Assembly: GCA_020723345.1 (NCBI GenBank)
Contig: DYJA01000006.1
Span: forward strand, 62,001 to 126,000
From: Candidatus Aquidulcis sp.
Lineage (GTDB): Bacteria > Chloroflexota > Anaerolineae > UBA4142
DNA: 64,000 nucleotides
Direction: 5' to 3'
In this document: one piece after another, positions 14,227 through 22,970 of the stretch
Position numbering within the stretch: the first letter of the stretch is position 1
How the letters are laid out: every line of letters starts with the position of its first letter
Notes under the pieces: generated by a model
Told to the model about the DNA's origin: nothing
Seen by the model: the letters and a program-made list of their open reading frames with translations, nothing else
Databases searched by the model: none
Position numbers and translations under genes: made by a program

Positions 14227-15606
14227 ATGACACAACGCATCGCGATCATCGGCGGCGGATTTGCAGGTATGACCGCCGCGTACGAACTGGGCAAACTGGG
14301 CTATCAAACGTTTTTGTTCGAACGAATGTCGGAACTGGGCGGACTCGCGGGCACGTTTCCAATCGAAGGGACGCGGCTCGAACGCGGGTACCATCATTGG
14401 TTCACGAGCGACACGCACATCGTCGCGCAGATGGAAGAACTGGGATTGGGCGACCGCGTGCAGTGGATCGCGTCCAAGACCGGCTGGTTCGAGCAGGGAA
14501 AAATCCGGAACTTTGTCTCGCCAATCGATTTGCTGCGCCTCGACACGATCCCATTTGTAGATCGCGTGCGGCTGGGGATGGCAGTCGCGTACCTCACGTA
14601 TTTACAGTCGAGCAAGAACAACCTTGCCAAGTACGAAAAAATCACCGCGATGGAGTGGTGGAAAAAATACGGCGGGCGCAACGCGTGGGACAAGGTATGG
14701 AGTCCGATGTTTCGCGGCAAGTTCGGCGCGGAAGCCGAAAACATTTCGATGGTGTACATCTGGTACAAGATCGTCCTGCGGATCGGTTCGCGCAAAGGGA
14801 TGACGAAAGAGGCGCTCGGCTACCCACGCGGCTCGTTCCAAGTGTTGATCGACGCGCTCGAAAACGCGATCAAGAAACAGGGTGGCAAAATTTTTCTTGG
14901 CGCGACGGTGAAACGCGTCGTCGTGGAAAACGGCGTCGCGCGCGGGTTGCAGTTGGCGGAGGATGTGATGACGCGCGTAGGGGCGCAATTGAATTGCGCC
15001 CCCACAGAATCGTTTGCGCCGTTTGACCGCGTCATTTGCACCGCGCCGTCGTTCGCCGCGCTCAAGATCGTCAACGAATTTCCGCCGGAGTACGTCGCCA
15101 AAATGAACGCGGCGAAATATATGGCGGCGGTACTCGTCATTCTGAAACTGAAAAAGTCGTTGTCGCCGATTTACTGGCTGAACATCGCCGACCGCACGAT
15201 TCCATTCGTCGCGACCATCGAGCAAACGAATTTAATTCCGCCCGAAGTGTACAACAACAAGCGTATTTTGTACGTGTCGAATTATCTCGCGCCTTCCAGT
15301 CCGTACTTTCAAATGTCGCGCGATGAGTTGTTCAACGCGTACGTGCCGCACTTGCAAAAAATCAATCCGCAGTTTTCGCCGGATTGGGTCGAAGAGTTTT
15401 GGCATTTCAAGGAAGCCGCCGCGCAGCCGATCATGCCGCTGAATTATTCCAAGCTGATTCCAGACTATCGCACGCCGATTCGCAATTTGTATCTCGCAAA
15501 CACGACGCAAATCTATCCCGAAGATCGCGGCACGAATTACTCGGTGCGGTTGGGACAGGAGATTGCAAAGATGGTGAATCAAGATGTAAAGACCGGGGGC
15601 AAATAG
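14227..15606 (+). CDS. NAD(P)/FAD-dependent oxidoreductase (phytoene-desaturase / protoporphyrinogen-oxidase fold)
   Basis: A 459-residue flavoprotein with the N-terminal FAD-binding GGGFAGMTAAYEL, the ELGGLAGTF motif of amine oxidases and desaturases, and the C-terminal FAD contact NLYLANTTQIYPEDRGTNY. Related proteins are often near glycan or isoprenoid genes, but the substrate cannot be told. Residues around 249-259 (RVGAQLNCAPT) are encoded by a perfect 11-bp-arm palindrome at 14980-15002, which appears to be an in-frame repeat insertion in a surface loop before the DRVICTAPS strand. Confidence 0.85.
   Translation: MTQRIAIIGGGFAGMTAAYELGKLGYQTFLFERMSELGGLAGTFPIEGTRLERGYHHWFTSDTHIVAQMEELGLGDRVQWIASKTGWFEQGKIRNFVSPIDLLRLDTIPFVDRVRLGMAVAYLTYLQSSKNNLAKYEKITAMEWWKKYGGRNAWDKVWSPMFRGKFGAEAENISMVYIWYKIVLRIGSRKGMTKEALGYPRGSFQVLIDALENAIKKQGGKIFLGATVKRVVVENGVARGLQLAEDVMTRVGAQLNCAPTESFAPFDRVICTAPSFAALKIVNEFPPEYVAKMNAAKYMAAVLVILKLKKSLSPIYWLNIADRTIPFVATIEQTNLIPPEVYNNKRILYVSNYLAPSSPYFQMSRDELFNAYVPHLQKINPQFSPDWVEEFWHFKEAAAQPIMPLNYSKLIPDYRTPIRNLYLANTTQIYPEDRGTNYSVRLGQEIAKMVNQDVKTGGK
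14978..15005 (+). repeat. Palindromic repeat inserted in frame in the flavoprotein gene
   Basis: Arms GGGGCGCAATT (14980-14990) and AATTGCGCCCC (14992-15002) with a single central base. It is read through as VGAQLNCAPT. The design matches the TAGGGCAAA palindrome at 55048 and the TAGGACAAA palindrome at 41306. Confidence 0.8.
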
Positions 15607-15638
15607 AACACGTAGCCGTGAACGGACTGTGAATTGGT

Positions 15639-15667
15639 TTTACAATTCAGCCCAAACGAAGTAAAAT
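15639..15667 (+). promoter_or_regulatory. Promoter of the 15.7 kb toxin-antitoxin pair
   Basis: TTTACA (15639-15644), a 17-bp spacer and TAAAAT (15662-15667). A GAGAGGAG site precedes the ATG at 15696. Confidence 0.6.
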
Positions 15668-15695
15668 AGACGGCGCATAGAAAGAGAGGAGACAA

Positions 15696-15968
15696 ATGAT
15701 GGTGACGATTCGAGGTATTTATGACGGCAAGAACATCAGAGTATTGCCCAGCGAGCCAGTTCCTGTCGCGCATCGCCAAGTGCCTGTTGCCATCATCTTC
15801 TTGGAAGACGTAACGAACACAGACCAAATCCGCCGGTTACAAATCGAAATTGCCCAGCGGATGCGAACCGCACGAGCGGGCATGTTACCTTTGGGCGCCA
15901 GCGTGAAAGACTTGGTGGAGCAAGGTCGTGAGCGAAAGTCATTGTCATCGACGCATCGGTTGCCCTGA
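15696..15968 (+). CDS. Antitoxin-like protein upstream of a PIN toxin
   Basis: A 90-residue protein. The first half is a short beta domain (MVTIRGIYDGKNIRVLPSEP) typical of small antitoxins paired with PIN or RelE toxins, followed by a helical tail (LQIEIAQRMRTARAGM) that would clamp the toxin. The downstream PIN gene overlaps its end. The natural C-terminus may be earlier (near DLVEQGRE): if the extra base in the A-run at 15935-15937 is a mutation, the last residues are frameshift product. Confidence 0.65.
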   Translation: MMVTIRGIYDGKNIRVLPSEPVPVAHRQVPVAIIFLEDVTNTDQIRRLQIEIAQRMRTARAGMLPLGASVKDLVEQGRERKSLSSTHRLP

Positions 15969-16387
15969 AACGGCGGCTACGCGACGAAGACGCAACCGAG
16001 CAGGCAGATGCTCTGCTTGATGATTACTTGGCGGGGAAATCACAATTGCTCACGGTCACTTTGTTCGATTACGAAATCGCGAACGCGTTCAGAGTGGCAG
16101 TAGTTATGGGACGGATGAGCGAAGATGCGGCGAACGCGGCTCTCGCCGATTTTCAACAGTACCGCATTGAGCGTTACGATTTTCGAGAAATCCACGGTCT
16201 TGCATTTCGATTGGCTTGTCAACATCAACGATCTGTTTACGATAGCGCCTACATGGCGTTGGCGCAATCCAAGCAACTGTGGTTTTTCACAGGCGATAGA
16301 CGACTGTTCAACGCGGTAGAGAAAACACTACCGTGGGTCAAATGGATTGGTGATTATCAATTTGCCGTTATTCCAGAGCCGAGTTAA
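15928..16387 (+). pseudogene. PIN-domain (VapC-like) toxin, frameshifted at its start
   Basis: The frame that is open from 15932 encodes a full PIN RNase: VIVIDASVALK with the first catalytic Asp, FDYEIANAF with the Glu, YDSAYMALA and FFTGDRRLF with the later Asp residues. No ATG, GTG or TTG occurs before the first strand. The GTG at 15928 would start MSEVIVIDAS exactly if one A were removed from the AAA at 15935-15937. So the gene is inactivated by a 1-base insertion, starts at ATT 15941, starts late at 16028 without the first catalytic Asp, or contains a sequencing error. Confidence 0.7.
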
Positions 16388-16454
16388 TAAGCGCGAGGTA
16401 ACATTGCATCACGCAGAGCGATGGGAAACTCTGCGCCGCGCGCATGGAGACCGG

Positions 16455-17075
16455 ATGCCCAAATTTTCAATCTTCGTTATGAGCGGCGCGCTCTTTCTTT
16501 TCGCCTGCACGCGCGCGCCACTCACCAGTGAAGCGATTATCCCACCGTCAACTCCTCCCGTGAATGCAACGGTCGCCGCGCTGTCAACTGACGTCGCGCG
16601 CAACAGTACGATGGTCGCGTATCTCGCGACAGTCGTGTGGGCGCAACGCGCGGGGACACTGACGCCGGTCGGTTTCGTACCGCCGCCAACGCCGTGGTGG
16701 ACGCCGACGCCGAACCCGACTGCACTGCCATCGTTTTCGCCCATCGACTTTCGTCGCTCCGGCGGAATCGTCGGCTTGAACGATCAGTTGACAATCGACG
16801 ACAAGGGGCGCGCTAAATTGACGCGCCGCACCGGCACTTTCGAATTTGAATTGACGCAAGACGAACTCGCGCGGTTGCGCTTGGGTTTGCGCGACGCGAA
16901 TTTCGCAGCGATCCCAGGAGACTCGCGGCGCAAGCCATTCCTCGTGCCGGACGAAATTTCGTACGTGATTGTGTATCAAAGCCACACCGTAGCAACCTCC
17001 GACACCGCGATTCCAGAGCAATTGCAACCGGTAATTCAAATGTTGAATGGGATCGTAGACGCAAGAGGCAAATAA
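16455..17075 (+). CDS. Lipoprotein with Pro/Thr-rich stalk
   Basis: A 206-residue protein with a short lipoprotein signal peptide and lipobox LFAC (Cys18). A Pro/Thr-rich linker (PTPWWTPTPNPT) of the style common in this window leads into a C-terminal domain of unknown family that contains LTIDDKGRAKLTRRTG and FELTQDELARL. The latter resembles phosphate-binding or protease-inhibitor-like modules only in a general way. ATG 16455 has GGAGA upstream and begins the signal peptide. It is monocistronic and ends at a strong terminator. Confidence 0.65.
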   Translation: MPKFSIFVMSGALFLFACTRAPLTSEAIIPPSTPPVNATVAALSTDVARNSTMVAYLATVVWAQRAGTLTPVGFVPPPTPWWTPTPNPTALPSFSPIDFRRSGGIVGLNDQLTIDDKGRAKLTRRTGTFEFELTQDELARLRLGLRDANFAAIPGDSRRKPFLVPDEISYVIVYQSHTVATSDTAIPEQLQPVIQMLNGIVDARGK

Positions 17076-17078
17076 GTA

Positions 17079-17114
17079 GACCCGACAGGTTTCGCGAAAC
17101 CTGTCGGGTCTTTT
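17079..17114 (+). terminator. Loop-less perfect terminator palindrome
   Basis: A perfect 32-base palindrome (17079-17110; 16-bp arms, no separate loop) is followed by TTTT. The core ACCCGACAGGTTT is close to the hairpins at 55 and 2088. Confidence 0.85.
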
Positions 17115-17182
17115 CTAACAAGGTTCTAACACACCCCATCGAATCCTTATGCTCGCTTAACCTCAATTGCATTACAATCGTT

Positions 17183-17208
17183 CTTTGGATGTGCTGTCGC
17201 ATCCAAAG
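17183..17208 (+). promoter_or_regulatory. Leader hairpin upstream of korA
   Basis: A perfect 9-bp stem (17183-17191 with 17200-17208) with an 8-nt loop starts 5 bases after a TACAAT (17173-17178) that may be the -10 box. It could be a 5'-end mRNA stabiliser or an attenuator; no T-run follows. Confidence 0.45.
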
Positions 17209-17249
17209 AATCATTCTGAATTTCTTTGTGATGAGTGCAAAGGAGAAAC

Positions 17250-19130
17250 ATGCTCACCAACAACATGACGATCAAGATCGGTGGCGAAGCCGGTCAAGGG
17301 ATGGACACCAGCGGCGCGGGCTTTGCGCGCGCGCTGGTTCGCTCCGGGTTACACATCTTTGCAAATTCCGATTTTATGAGCCGCATCCGCGGCGGCTATA
17401 ATTTCTATCAACTCCGCGTCAGCGCCGCGCCGGTCTACGCGCCGGATCGCGTGACGCATCTCCTCCTCGCGTTCAGCCGAGACGCGATCACGCAAACGCT
17501 GAACGAAATCGCGCCCGGCGGCGCGATCCTCCACGATGCTTCGATCAAGATCGATCCGGGGCTCCTTGCCGAGCGTCGAATCCAGTCGTTTGCCTTTCCA
17601 TTCGAAGCAAAAGCGCTTGAGATCGGACGCGCGGCGGGAATGGACCCCAAGCGCGCGAAACTGATGACGAACACCGCCGCGCTCGGCGCGACGGTTGCAG
17701 TCACCGGTTTTCCATTTGAACGGATTGCCGAAGTGATCACGGAAAACTTTGGTAAGAAAAAAGGATCCGCGATCGCGGAAGCCAATCTGACGATGGCGCG
17801 CTGGGCATTCGACGAAGCGACACAGTACGCCGAGCGATTCGAATGGAAGTTGATTCCGCCAACGAACGGCGATAACCGCATGATCCTCAACGGCAATCAA
17901 GCCATCGGTCTCGGCGCGCTTGCCGCGGGTTGCAAATTCATCAGCGCGTACCCGATGACGCCCGCGACTTCGATCATCGAATTTTTGACCGCGCAGTCCA
18001 AACGCTTCAACGTGGTGACGAAGCAAACCGAAGACGAACTCGCCGCGATTCTGTACGCGATTGGCGTCAACCAAGTCGGCGTGCGCGCGATGACGGCGAC
18101 TTCGGGCGGCGGCTTGTCGCTGATGGTCGAAGCACTCGGGATGGCGGGCATGACCGAAACGCCGCTCGTCGTCGTAGATTCGCAGCGACCGGGTCCATCG
18201 ACCGGGATGCCGACGCGCACCGGACAAGGCGATTTGCTTTTCGTTATGCACGCGTCGCAAGACGAATTCCCGCGCATCGTAATCGCGCCCGGCGGCGTCG
18301 AGTCGTGTTACGCCGACACCGCGCGCGCGTTCAACCTCGCCGAGAAATATCAATGCCCCGTGTTGATTCTCACCGACGCGTTTCAGGCGTTCGCCGCGCG
18401 TTCCGTCGGCGTGGAAGAATTACCATTTGAGGAATTTCAAATCGATCGCGGCAAAACGCTGACGGATGAAGAACTTGCGAAACTGCAACCCGGCGAATAC
18501 AAACGCTACGCGCTCAGCGACGACGGCATCTCGCCGCGCGCGATCCCCGGTCATCCGAACGCGGTGTACACGGCGACGAGCGACGAGCATACCGAGTCCG
18601 GTCGCATCGAAGACGAGGACCCGGCGAACCGGATCGCGCAGCACGAAAAGCGAATGCAAAAAATCGAAACGCTGAAGCAGGAAATGCGAATGCCGGAATG
18701 GTACGGGCGCGCCAACGCGCCGATTACGTTGATGGGCTGGGGCTCAACGCGCTATGCGATTCGCGAAGCAGTTGATCTGTTGAACGCGCGCGGCATCCCA
18801 GCGAACGCGCTGCATTTTGTCGACATTTATCCGCTCGACGAAACGCGTCTGGAAAAAGAACTGGCGCAGGCGCGGTACCTGATCGACGTGGAAGGCAATT
18901 ACACCGCGCAACTCGCCCAAGTCGTGCGCGGGTACACCGGTCGCGCGGTGAACGACAAGATTCTCAAGTACGATGGTCGTCCATTCACCGGCGCGGAAAT
19001 CGCGGTCGCGGTCGCGCAAATCGCGCAAGAGAAAGCCGCGCAAGTCAAACCGCGAACGGTGCCGCACAACGGACACGGCGAAGCCGCGCCGGTGACGTCG
19101 GAAATCGTCGAACCGCTTGCGGTTGTGTGA
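17250..19130 (+). CDS. korA: 2-oxoacid:ferredoxin oxidoreductase, fused gamma-alpha subunit
   Basis: A 626-residue subunit of a CoA-acylating 2-oxoglutarate/2-oxoacid:ferredoxin oxidoreductase. The N-terminal gamma domain (about 1-190) starts IKIGGEAGQGMDTSG. The alpha domain (about 215-630) has GNQAIGLGALAAGC, SAYPMTPAT, a conserved EDE and GPSTGMPTRTGQGDL. With the beta subunit (22971-23870) it makes acyl-CoA and reduced ferredoxin from 2-oxoacids. There is no separate delta ferredoxin subunit nearby. AAAGGAG precedes ATG 17250. The alpha and beta genes are 3.8 kb apart with four unrelated genes between. Confidence 0.93.
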   Translation: MLTNNMTIKIGGEAGQGMDTSGAGFARALVRSGLHIFANSDFMSRIRGGYNFYQLRVSAAPVYAPDRVTHLLLAFSRDAITQTLNEIAPGGAILHDASIKIDPGLLAERRIQSFAFPFEAKALEIGRAAGMDPKRAKLMTNTAALGATVAVTGFPFERIAEVITENFGKKKGSAIAEANLTMARWAFDEATQYAERFEWKLIPPTNGDNRMILNGNQAIGLGALAAGCKFISAYPMTPATSIIEFLTAQSKRFNVVTKQTEDELAAILYAIGVNQVGVRAMTATSGGGLSLMVEALGMAGMTETPLVVVDSQRPGPSTGMPTRTGQGDLLFVMHASQDEFPRIVIAPGGVESCYADTARAFNLAEKYQCPVLILTDAFQAFAARSVGVEELPFEEFQIDRGKTLTDEELAKLQPGEYKRYALSDDGISPRAIPGHPNAVYTATSDEHTESGRIEDEDPANRIAQHEKRMQKIETLKQEMRMPEWYGRANAPITLMGWGSTRYAIREAVDLLNARGIPANALHFVDIYPLDETRLEKELAQARYLIDVEGNYTAQLAQVVRGYTGRAVNDKILKYDGRPFTGAEIAVAVAQIAQEKAAQVKPRTVPHNGHGEAAPVTSEIVEPLAVV

Positions 19131-19131
19131 A

Positions 19132-19680
19132 ATGCAAACCTTCATCGCGCTGTTTCGCGGCATCAACGTCGGCGGCAATACCATTTTGCCGATGCGCGAC
19201 CTGGCAAAAGTACTCGAAGGGTTGGGATTGAAGAATGTCAAGACCTATATCCAAAGCGGCAACGCAGTTTTGCAAAGCCCGTCGGCAAACGCGGCAGAAC
19301 TTGCGCGGAAGATAACCACAGCAATCGAGAAAGAGTGCGGCATCGCACCACAAGTGCTCTTGCTTGGATTCAAGGAACTCCACGCCGCGATTACCGCGAA
19401 CCCGTTTCCGCAAGGCGAGCGCGATCCGAAATCGCTCCACTTGTTTTTCTTGGATTCCATTCCGCGCAAACCGGATTTGGCGACGCTCGAAAGCATCCAG
19501 ACAGAGCGCGAACAATTCAAACTGATCAAGCAGGTGTTCTATCTCCACGCGCCGGATGGGATCGGGCGTTCCAAGCTTGCCGCGAAAGTAGAAAAGGCGT
19601 TAGGCGTGACAGTCACGGCGCGCAACTGGCGAACGGTCAATGCGCTCGCGTCCATCGCGGCAGCGGCCGCTGAAAAATGA
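19132..19680 (+). CDS. DUF1697 family protein
   Basis: A 182-residue protein with the DUF1697 hallmarks: the N-terminal FIALFRGINVGG, MRDLAK, TYIQSGNAVLQS, and the C-terminal GRSKLAAKVEKALGVTVTARNWRTVNAL. The biochemical role is not established; the family is found as a single cytoplasmic protein in many bacteria. It starts one base after the korA stop codon, so it is co-transcribed with korA. Confidence 0.9.
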   Translation: MQTFIALFRGINVGGNTILPMRDLAKVLEGLGLKNVKTYIQSGNAVLQSPSANAAELARKITTAIEKECGIAPQVLLLGFKELHAAITANPFPQGERDPKSLHLFFLDSIPRKPDLATLESIQTEREQFKLIKQVFYLHAPDGIGRSKLAAKVEKALGVTVTARNWRTVNALASIAAAAAEK

Positions 19681-19731
19681 TCAGGCAGACGCGTCAGGCG
19701 CAAGAAAATCCAAACGACTGAGGTGTAGATC

Positions 19732-21138
19732 GTGACAACTCAAAAATCCAAATCAAATAACTCATCGACGCTTTCCATCGCCCAACTCCGCGCCGAACTG
19801 AAAGGTCAAGTGATCGCGCCGGACGACGCCGCGTACGACGCGGCGCGCACCGTTTTCGTCGGTGGCATTGATCGCCGCCCCGCTGCCATCGTCCGGGTCG
19901 CGGATGCGGAGGATGTTTCCCGCGTCGTCGCGTTGGCGCGCGCAACCGGATTGGAACTTGCCATTCGCAGCGGCGGTCACAGCGGCGCGGGTCACAGCGT
20001 CACCGAAGGCGGAATCGTGTTGAGTCTTGCCGATATGCGCGCCTTGCAGATCGACGCGCCAGCGCGCACCGCCTGGGTTGAGACAGGTTTGACGGCGGGA
20101 GAATATACGAACGCCGCGAGCGCGTACGGCTTGGCAACCGGGTTCGGCGACACCGGCTCGGTTGGGATCGGCGGCATCACGCTGGGCGGCGGCATCGGTT
20201 ACCTCGTCCGCAAACATGGACTCACGATCGACGATCTGCTTGCCGCCGAGATTGTAACTGCCGATGGCGAGCGTTTGCGCGTGGATGCCAAATCGCACCC
20301 CGATCTCTTTTGGGCAATTCGCGGCGGCGGCGGCAACTTTGGCGTCGCGACCCGTTTTCAATTCCGATTGCACCCGTTGGAAACGATCTTCGGCGGGATG
20401 CTGATTCTTCCGGCAACGCCGGATGTGATCGCGTCATTCATCGCCGAAGCGGAAAGCGCGCCCGACGAACTCTCGACCATCGCCAATGTCATGGCTGCGC
20501 CGCCGATGCCATTTTTGCCCGCCGAGGTTCACGGCAAGTTGATCGTGATGGCGATGCTGGTTTATGCGGGCGATGTTGCAGCGGGCGAGCGCGCCGTCGC
20601 GCCGTTCCGCGCGCTGGCTACGCCGATGGCGGATATGCTCCGTCCGATGCGCTATCCGGAAATGTATCCGCCCGAGGACAACACGTACCACCCGAAGGTC
20701 GCGGCGCGCACGATGTTCGTCGATGCGATTGATCGCCGCGCCGCGGAAACGATCATCGAGTATCTCCGAAATTCTGACGCGACGATGCGCGTGGCGCAAC
20801 TGCGCGTGCTCGGCGGCGCGATGGCGCGCGTTCCCGCCGATGCGACTGCGTTCGCGCACCGCGCGAGCCGGATCATGGTCAATGTTGCGGCGTTCTACGA
20901 GGGTCCCGATCGCGCCGCGCGCGAAGCGTGGGTGACTGACTTGGCGGCGGCGCTGCGTCAAAACGACGCGGGCGTGTACGTCAATTTTCTCGGCGACGAA
21001 GGCGCGGCGCGCGTTCGCGCGGCATATCCCGGCGGAACCTGGGATCGGCTTGCCGCGATCAAGCGGCGCTACGATCCGACCAATCTCTTTCGGCTCAACC
21101 AGAACATTCCGCCCGCGAGTGGTGGCGTGAGGGATTAG
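19732..21138 (+). CDS. FAD-binding oxidoreductase, VAO/berberine-bridge-enzyme type
   Basis: A 468-residue flavoprotein. The PCMH FAD domain has IRSGGHSGAGHS, whose His normally carries covalent FAD. The second covalent Cys of bicovalent enzymes (GxCxxxG) is Ser here (TGSVGIGG), so a single covalent link is predicted. GGGGGNFGVATRFQF and a C-terminal BBE segment (FLGDEGAARVRAAYPG, YDPTNLFRLNQNI) complete the fold. The family oxidises sugars or alcohols; the substrate is unknown. The start is GTG at 19732 with GAGGT upstream. It interrupts the kor gene pair. Confidence 0.9.
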   Translation: MTTQKSKSNNSSTLSIAQLRAELKGQVIAPDDAAYDAARTVFVGGIDRRPAAIVRVADAEDVSRVVALARATGLELAIRSGGHSGAGHSVTEGGIVLSLADMRALQIDAPARTAWVETGLTAGEYTNAASAYGLATGFGDTGSVGIGGITLGGGIGYLVRKHGLTIDDLLAAEIVTADGERLRVDAKSHPDLFWAIRGGGGNFGVATRFQFRLHPLETIFGGMLILPATPDVIASFIAEAESAPDELSTIANVMAAPPMPFLPAEVHGKLIVMAMLVYAGDVAAGERAVAPFRALATPMADMLRPMRYPEMYPPEDNTYHPKVAARTMFVDAIDRRAAETIIEYLRNSDATMRVAQLRVLGGAMARVPADATAFAHRASRIMVNVAAFYEGPDRAAREAWVTDLAAALRQNDAGVYVNFLGDEGAARVRAAYPGGTWDRLAAIKRRYDPTNLFRLNQNIPPASGGVRD

Positions 21139-21174
21139 TACTATCCAATGAAATCGTTGGACAAAAAACAAAAT

Positions 21175-21380
21175 TGATGAATCGCCAAGACGCCAAGAAC
21201 GCAAAGGAAAAAAATATATCTTCGCGACCTTTGTGTCTTTGCGGTTCAAATAGAGTAGACATTATCGGAAATAAACCCAATCCAGAATTTGGACACAGAT
21301 TAACACTGATTAACACTGATCTCTAGGTTTTCAATCTGTGTGCATCTGTGTTTATCAGTGTCCAAAATTATTGCCGATAA
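21175..21380. repeat. Composite word-repeat hairpins in a gene-free stretch
   Basis: Two imperfect hairpins fill most of the 268-base gap. The first (about 21178-21248) pairs CCAAGAACGCAAAGG with CCTTTGTGTCTTTGCGG. The second has nested perfect ends TTATCGG/CCGATAA (21262/21374) and TTTGGACAC/GTGTCCAAA (21288/21358). Its arms repeat ATTAACACTG-like 10-base words. Confidence 0.75.
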
Positions 21381-21406
21381 AGTCTAGTATATGTCGCAGG
21401 AGCAAA

Positions 21407-21934
21407 ATGACGCGGAATATGAAAAGCAACCAGAGCGATGCGCGAGAGAACACTCTCCCGAAACTCGCGCAGCCCGCTCAGCAGAAGGACACGCACAAAT
21501 CCACCAAGAGCACCACCGCGATCGGTATCAAGTCCGGGAGATTCACGAACGAGGAAAAAGCTGCGATGAGGGAGCGCGTCAAGGAGCTGAAGGCGGATAA
21601 GGCGGACGGGGAAAGCGCCGTGCTCGCGAAGATCGCCGAGATGCCGGAACCGGATCGCTCTATGGCAAAGCGGATCCATGCGATCATCAAAGCCAGCACG
21701 CCAGCCCTCTCGCCGAAAACCTGGTACGGGATGCCCGCGTATGCCAAAGACGGCAAGGTCGTCTGCTTCTTCCAAAGCGCGCAAAAGTTCAAATCGAGGT
21801 ACGCGACGTTTGGCTTCAGCGACACGGCGAACCTCGATGAAGGCGCCATGTGGGCGACCTCCTTCGCGCTGAAGGAGTTGACTGCCACCGAAGAGGCACG
21901 GATTGGCGCGCTCGTGAAGAAAGCGGTGAGCTGA
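21407..21934 (+). CDS. DUF1801 (YdhG-like) family protein
   Basis: A 175-residue protein. The N-terminus is Lys/Gln/Thr-rich and probably disordered (about 1-40). The middle is helical with charged residues. The C-terminal alpha/beta domain has the DUF1801 pattern: [20 protein letters not shown], then [13 protein letters not shown] and [11 protein letters not shown]. The function is unknown; the fold is iron-chaperone-like. AGGAG lies 4 bases before the ATG. A word-repeat hairpin ends just upstream. Confidence 0.8.
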   Translation: MTRNMKSNQSDARENTLPKLAQPAQQKDTHKSTKSTTAIGIKSGRFTNEEKAAMRERVKELKADKADGESAVLAKIAEMPEPDRSMAKRIHAIIKASTPALSPKTWYGMPAYAKDGKVVCFFQSAQKFKSRYATFGFSDTANLDEGAMWATSFALKELTATEEARIGALVKKAVS

Positions 21935-21998
21935 GAACTGATCTCGCCGCTAGTCCGCTTCCCAGGCGGGATCGTCTGGGATTGATAGACGAGGAGAT

Positions 21999-22943
21999 AT
22001 GATGATGCGAAAAATCACACCGCATTTGTGGTTCGACAAAGAAGCGAAAGAAGCAGCCAAGCTTTACACTTCCATTTTCGCCAATTCCAAGATCACGAAC
22101 ATAACGACGCTCCATGAGGTTCCAAGTCCGACGGGAGATAGCGCTATCGTCTCGTTCGAACTGAGGGGGCAACCGTTTATGGCGATCAGCGCGGGACCAC
22201 TTTTCAAATTCAATCCATCGGTATCGTTCATCGTCAATTTCGATCCGTCACGCGAACGTGATGCGAGAGAAAATATTGATGCCGTGTGGAACAAGTTGTC
22301 GCCGGGCGGTACGGTCTTGATGCCGCTCCAGGAATATCCGTTCAGCAAGCGCTACGGCTGGATGCAGGACAAATACGGAGTCTCGTGGCAACTGATTCTA
22401 ACCAATCCTGAAGGTGAGGAACGACCCGAAATTGTGCCGTCGCTCTTGTTTGTGGGAGCAGTCTGCGGCAAGGCGGAAGAAGCCATCAACTTTTATCTCT
22501 CCGTCTTCAAAGACGCGCCATTCGACGCCGCTCGACGTGGATCAAAAATGGGCGCGATCATGCGCTACGGCGCAGGACAAGAGCCGGAAAAAGAAGGAAC
22601 GGTGATGTTCGCTGACTTTAAGCTCTTGGGCACTTGGTTTGCCGCGATGGAGAGCGCGCGAGAACACCAGTTTGCGTTCAACGAAGCGATATCGCTTTTG
22701 ATCCCCTGCGAGACGCAAGCGGAAATCGATTATTACTGGGACAAGCTCTCCGCCGATCCGCAGGCAGAGCAGTGCGGATGGCTCAAAGACAAGTACGGCG
22801 TTTCGTGGCAAGTCTCGCCGACCGCGCTGGACGAAATGCTGACGAAGGGTACGCCCGAACAAATCGCGCGCGTCACCAAAGCGTTCCTGCCGATGAAGAA
22901 ATTCGATCTTGCGAAGTTGAGGGAAGCATATGAGGGGAAATAA
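21999..22943 (+). CDS. Duplicated VOC-superfamily protein (PhnB / 3-demethylubiquinone methyltransferase-like)
   Basis: A 314-residue protein made of two homologous VOC domains. Each has the LWF/LLF-...-A-x-x-FYxxxF start and an ending in [13 protein letters not shown] or [13 protein letters not shown]. The Pfam family is named after 3-demethylubiquinone-9 3-methyltransferase, but most members are of unknown function and bind metal or small molecules in the VOC barrel. GAGGAGA precedes a run of three ATG codons; I used the first. Confidence 0.85.
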   Translation: MMMRKITPHLWFDKEAKEAAKLYTSIFANSKITNITTLHEVPSPTGDSAIVSFELRGQPFMAISAGPLFKFNPSVSFIVNFDPSRERDARENIDAVWNKLSPGGTVLMPLQEYPFSKRYGWMQDKYGVSWQLILTNPEGEERPEIVPSLLFVGAVCGKAEEAINFYLSVFKDAPFDAARRGSKMGAIMRYGAGQEPEKEGTVMFADFKLLGTWFAAMESAREHQFAFNEAISLLIPCETQAEIDYYWDKLSADPQAEQCGWLKDKYGVSWQVSPTALDEMLTKGTPEQIARVTKAFLPMKKFDLAKLREAYEGK

Positions 22944-22970
22944 AAGTATTGTCCCAAAGGAGCAATTCCA

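Noticed and set aside
14978-15005. The palindrome in the flavoprotein gene as an intrinsic terminator
   Set aside because: It lies in the middle of an intact gene, has no T-run and is read through in frame, so termination there would truncate the protein.
17157-17178. TTAACC-TACAAT upstream of korA as a standard promoter
   Set aside because: The spacing between the two boxes is only about 10 bases; the TACAAT may still be a -10 box but no good -35 box is at 17 bases.
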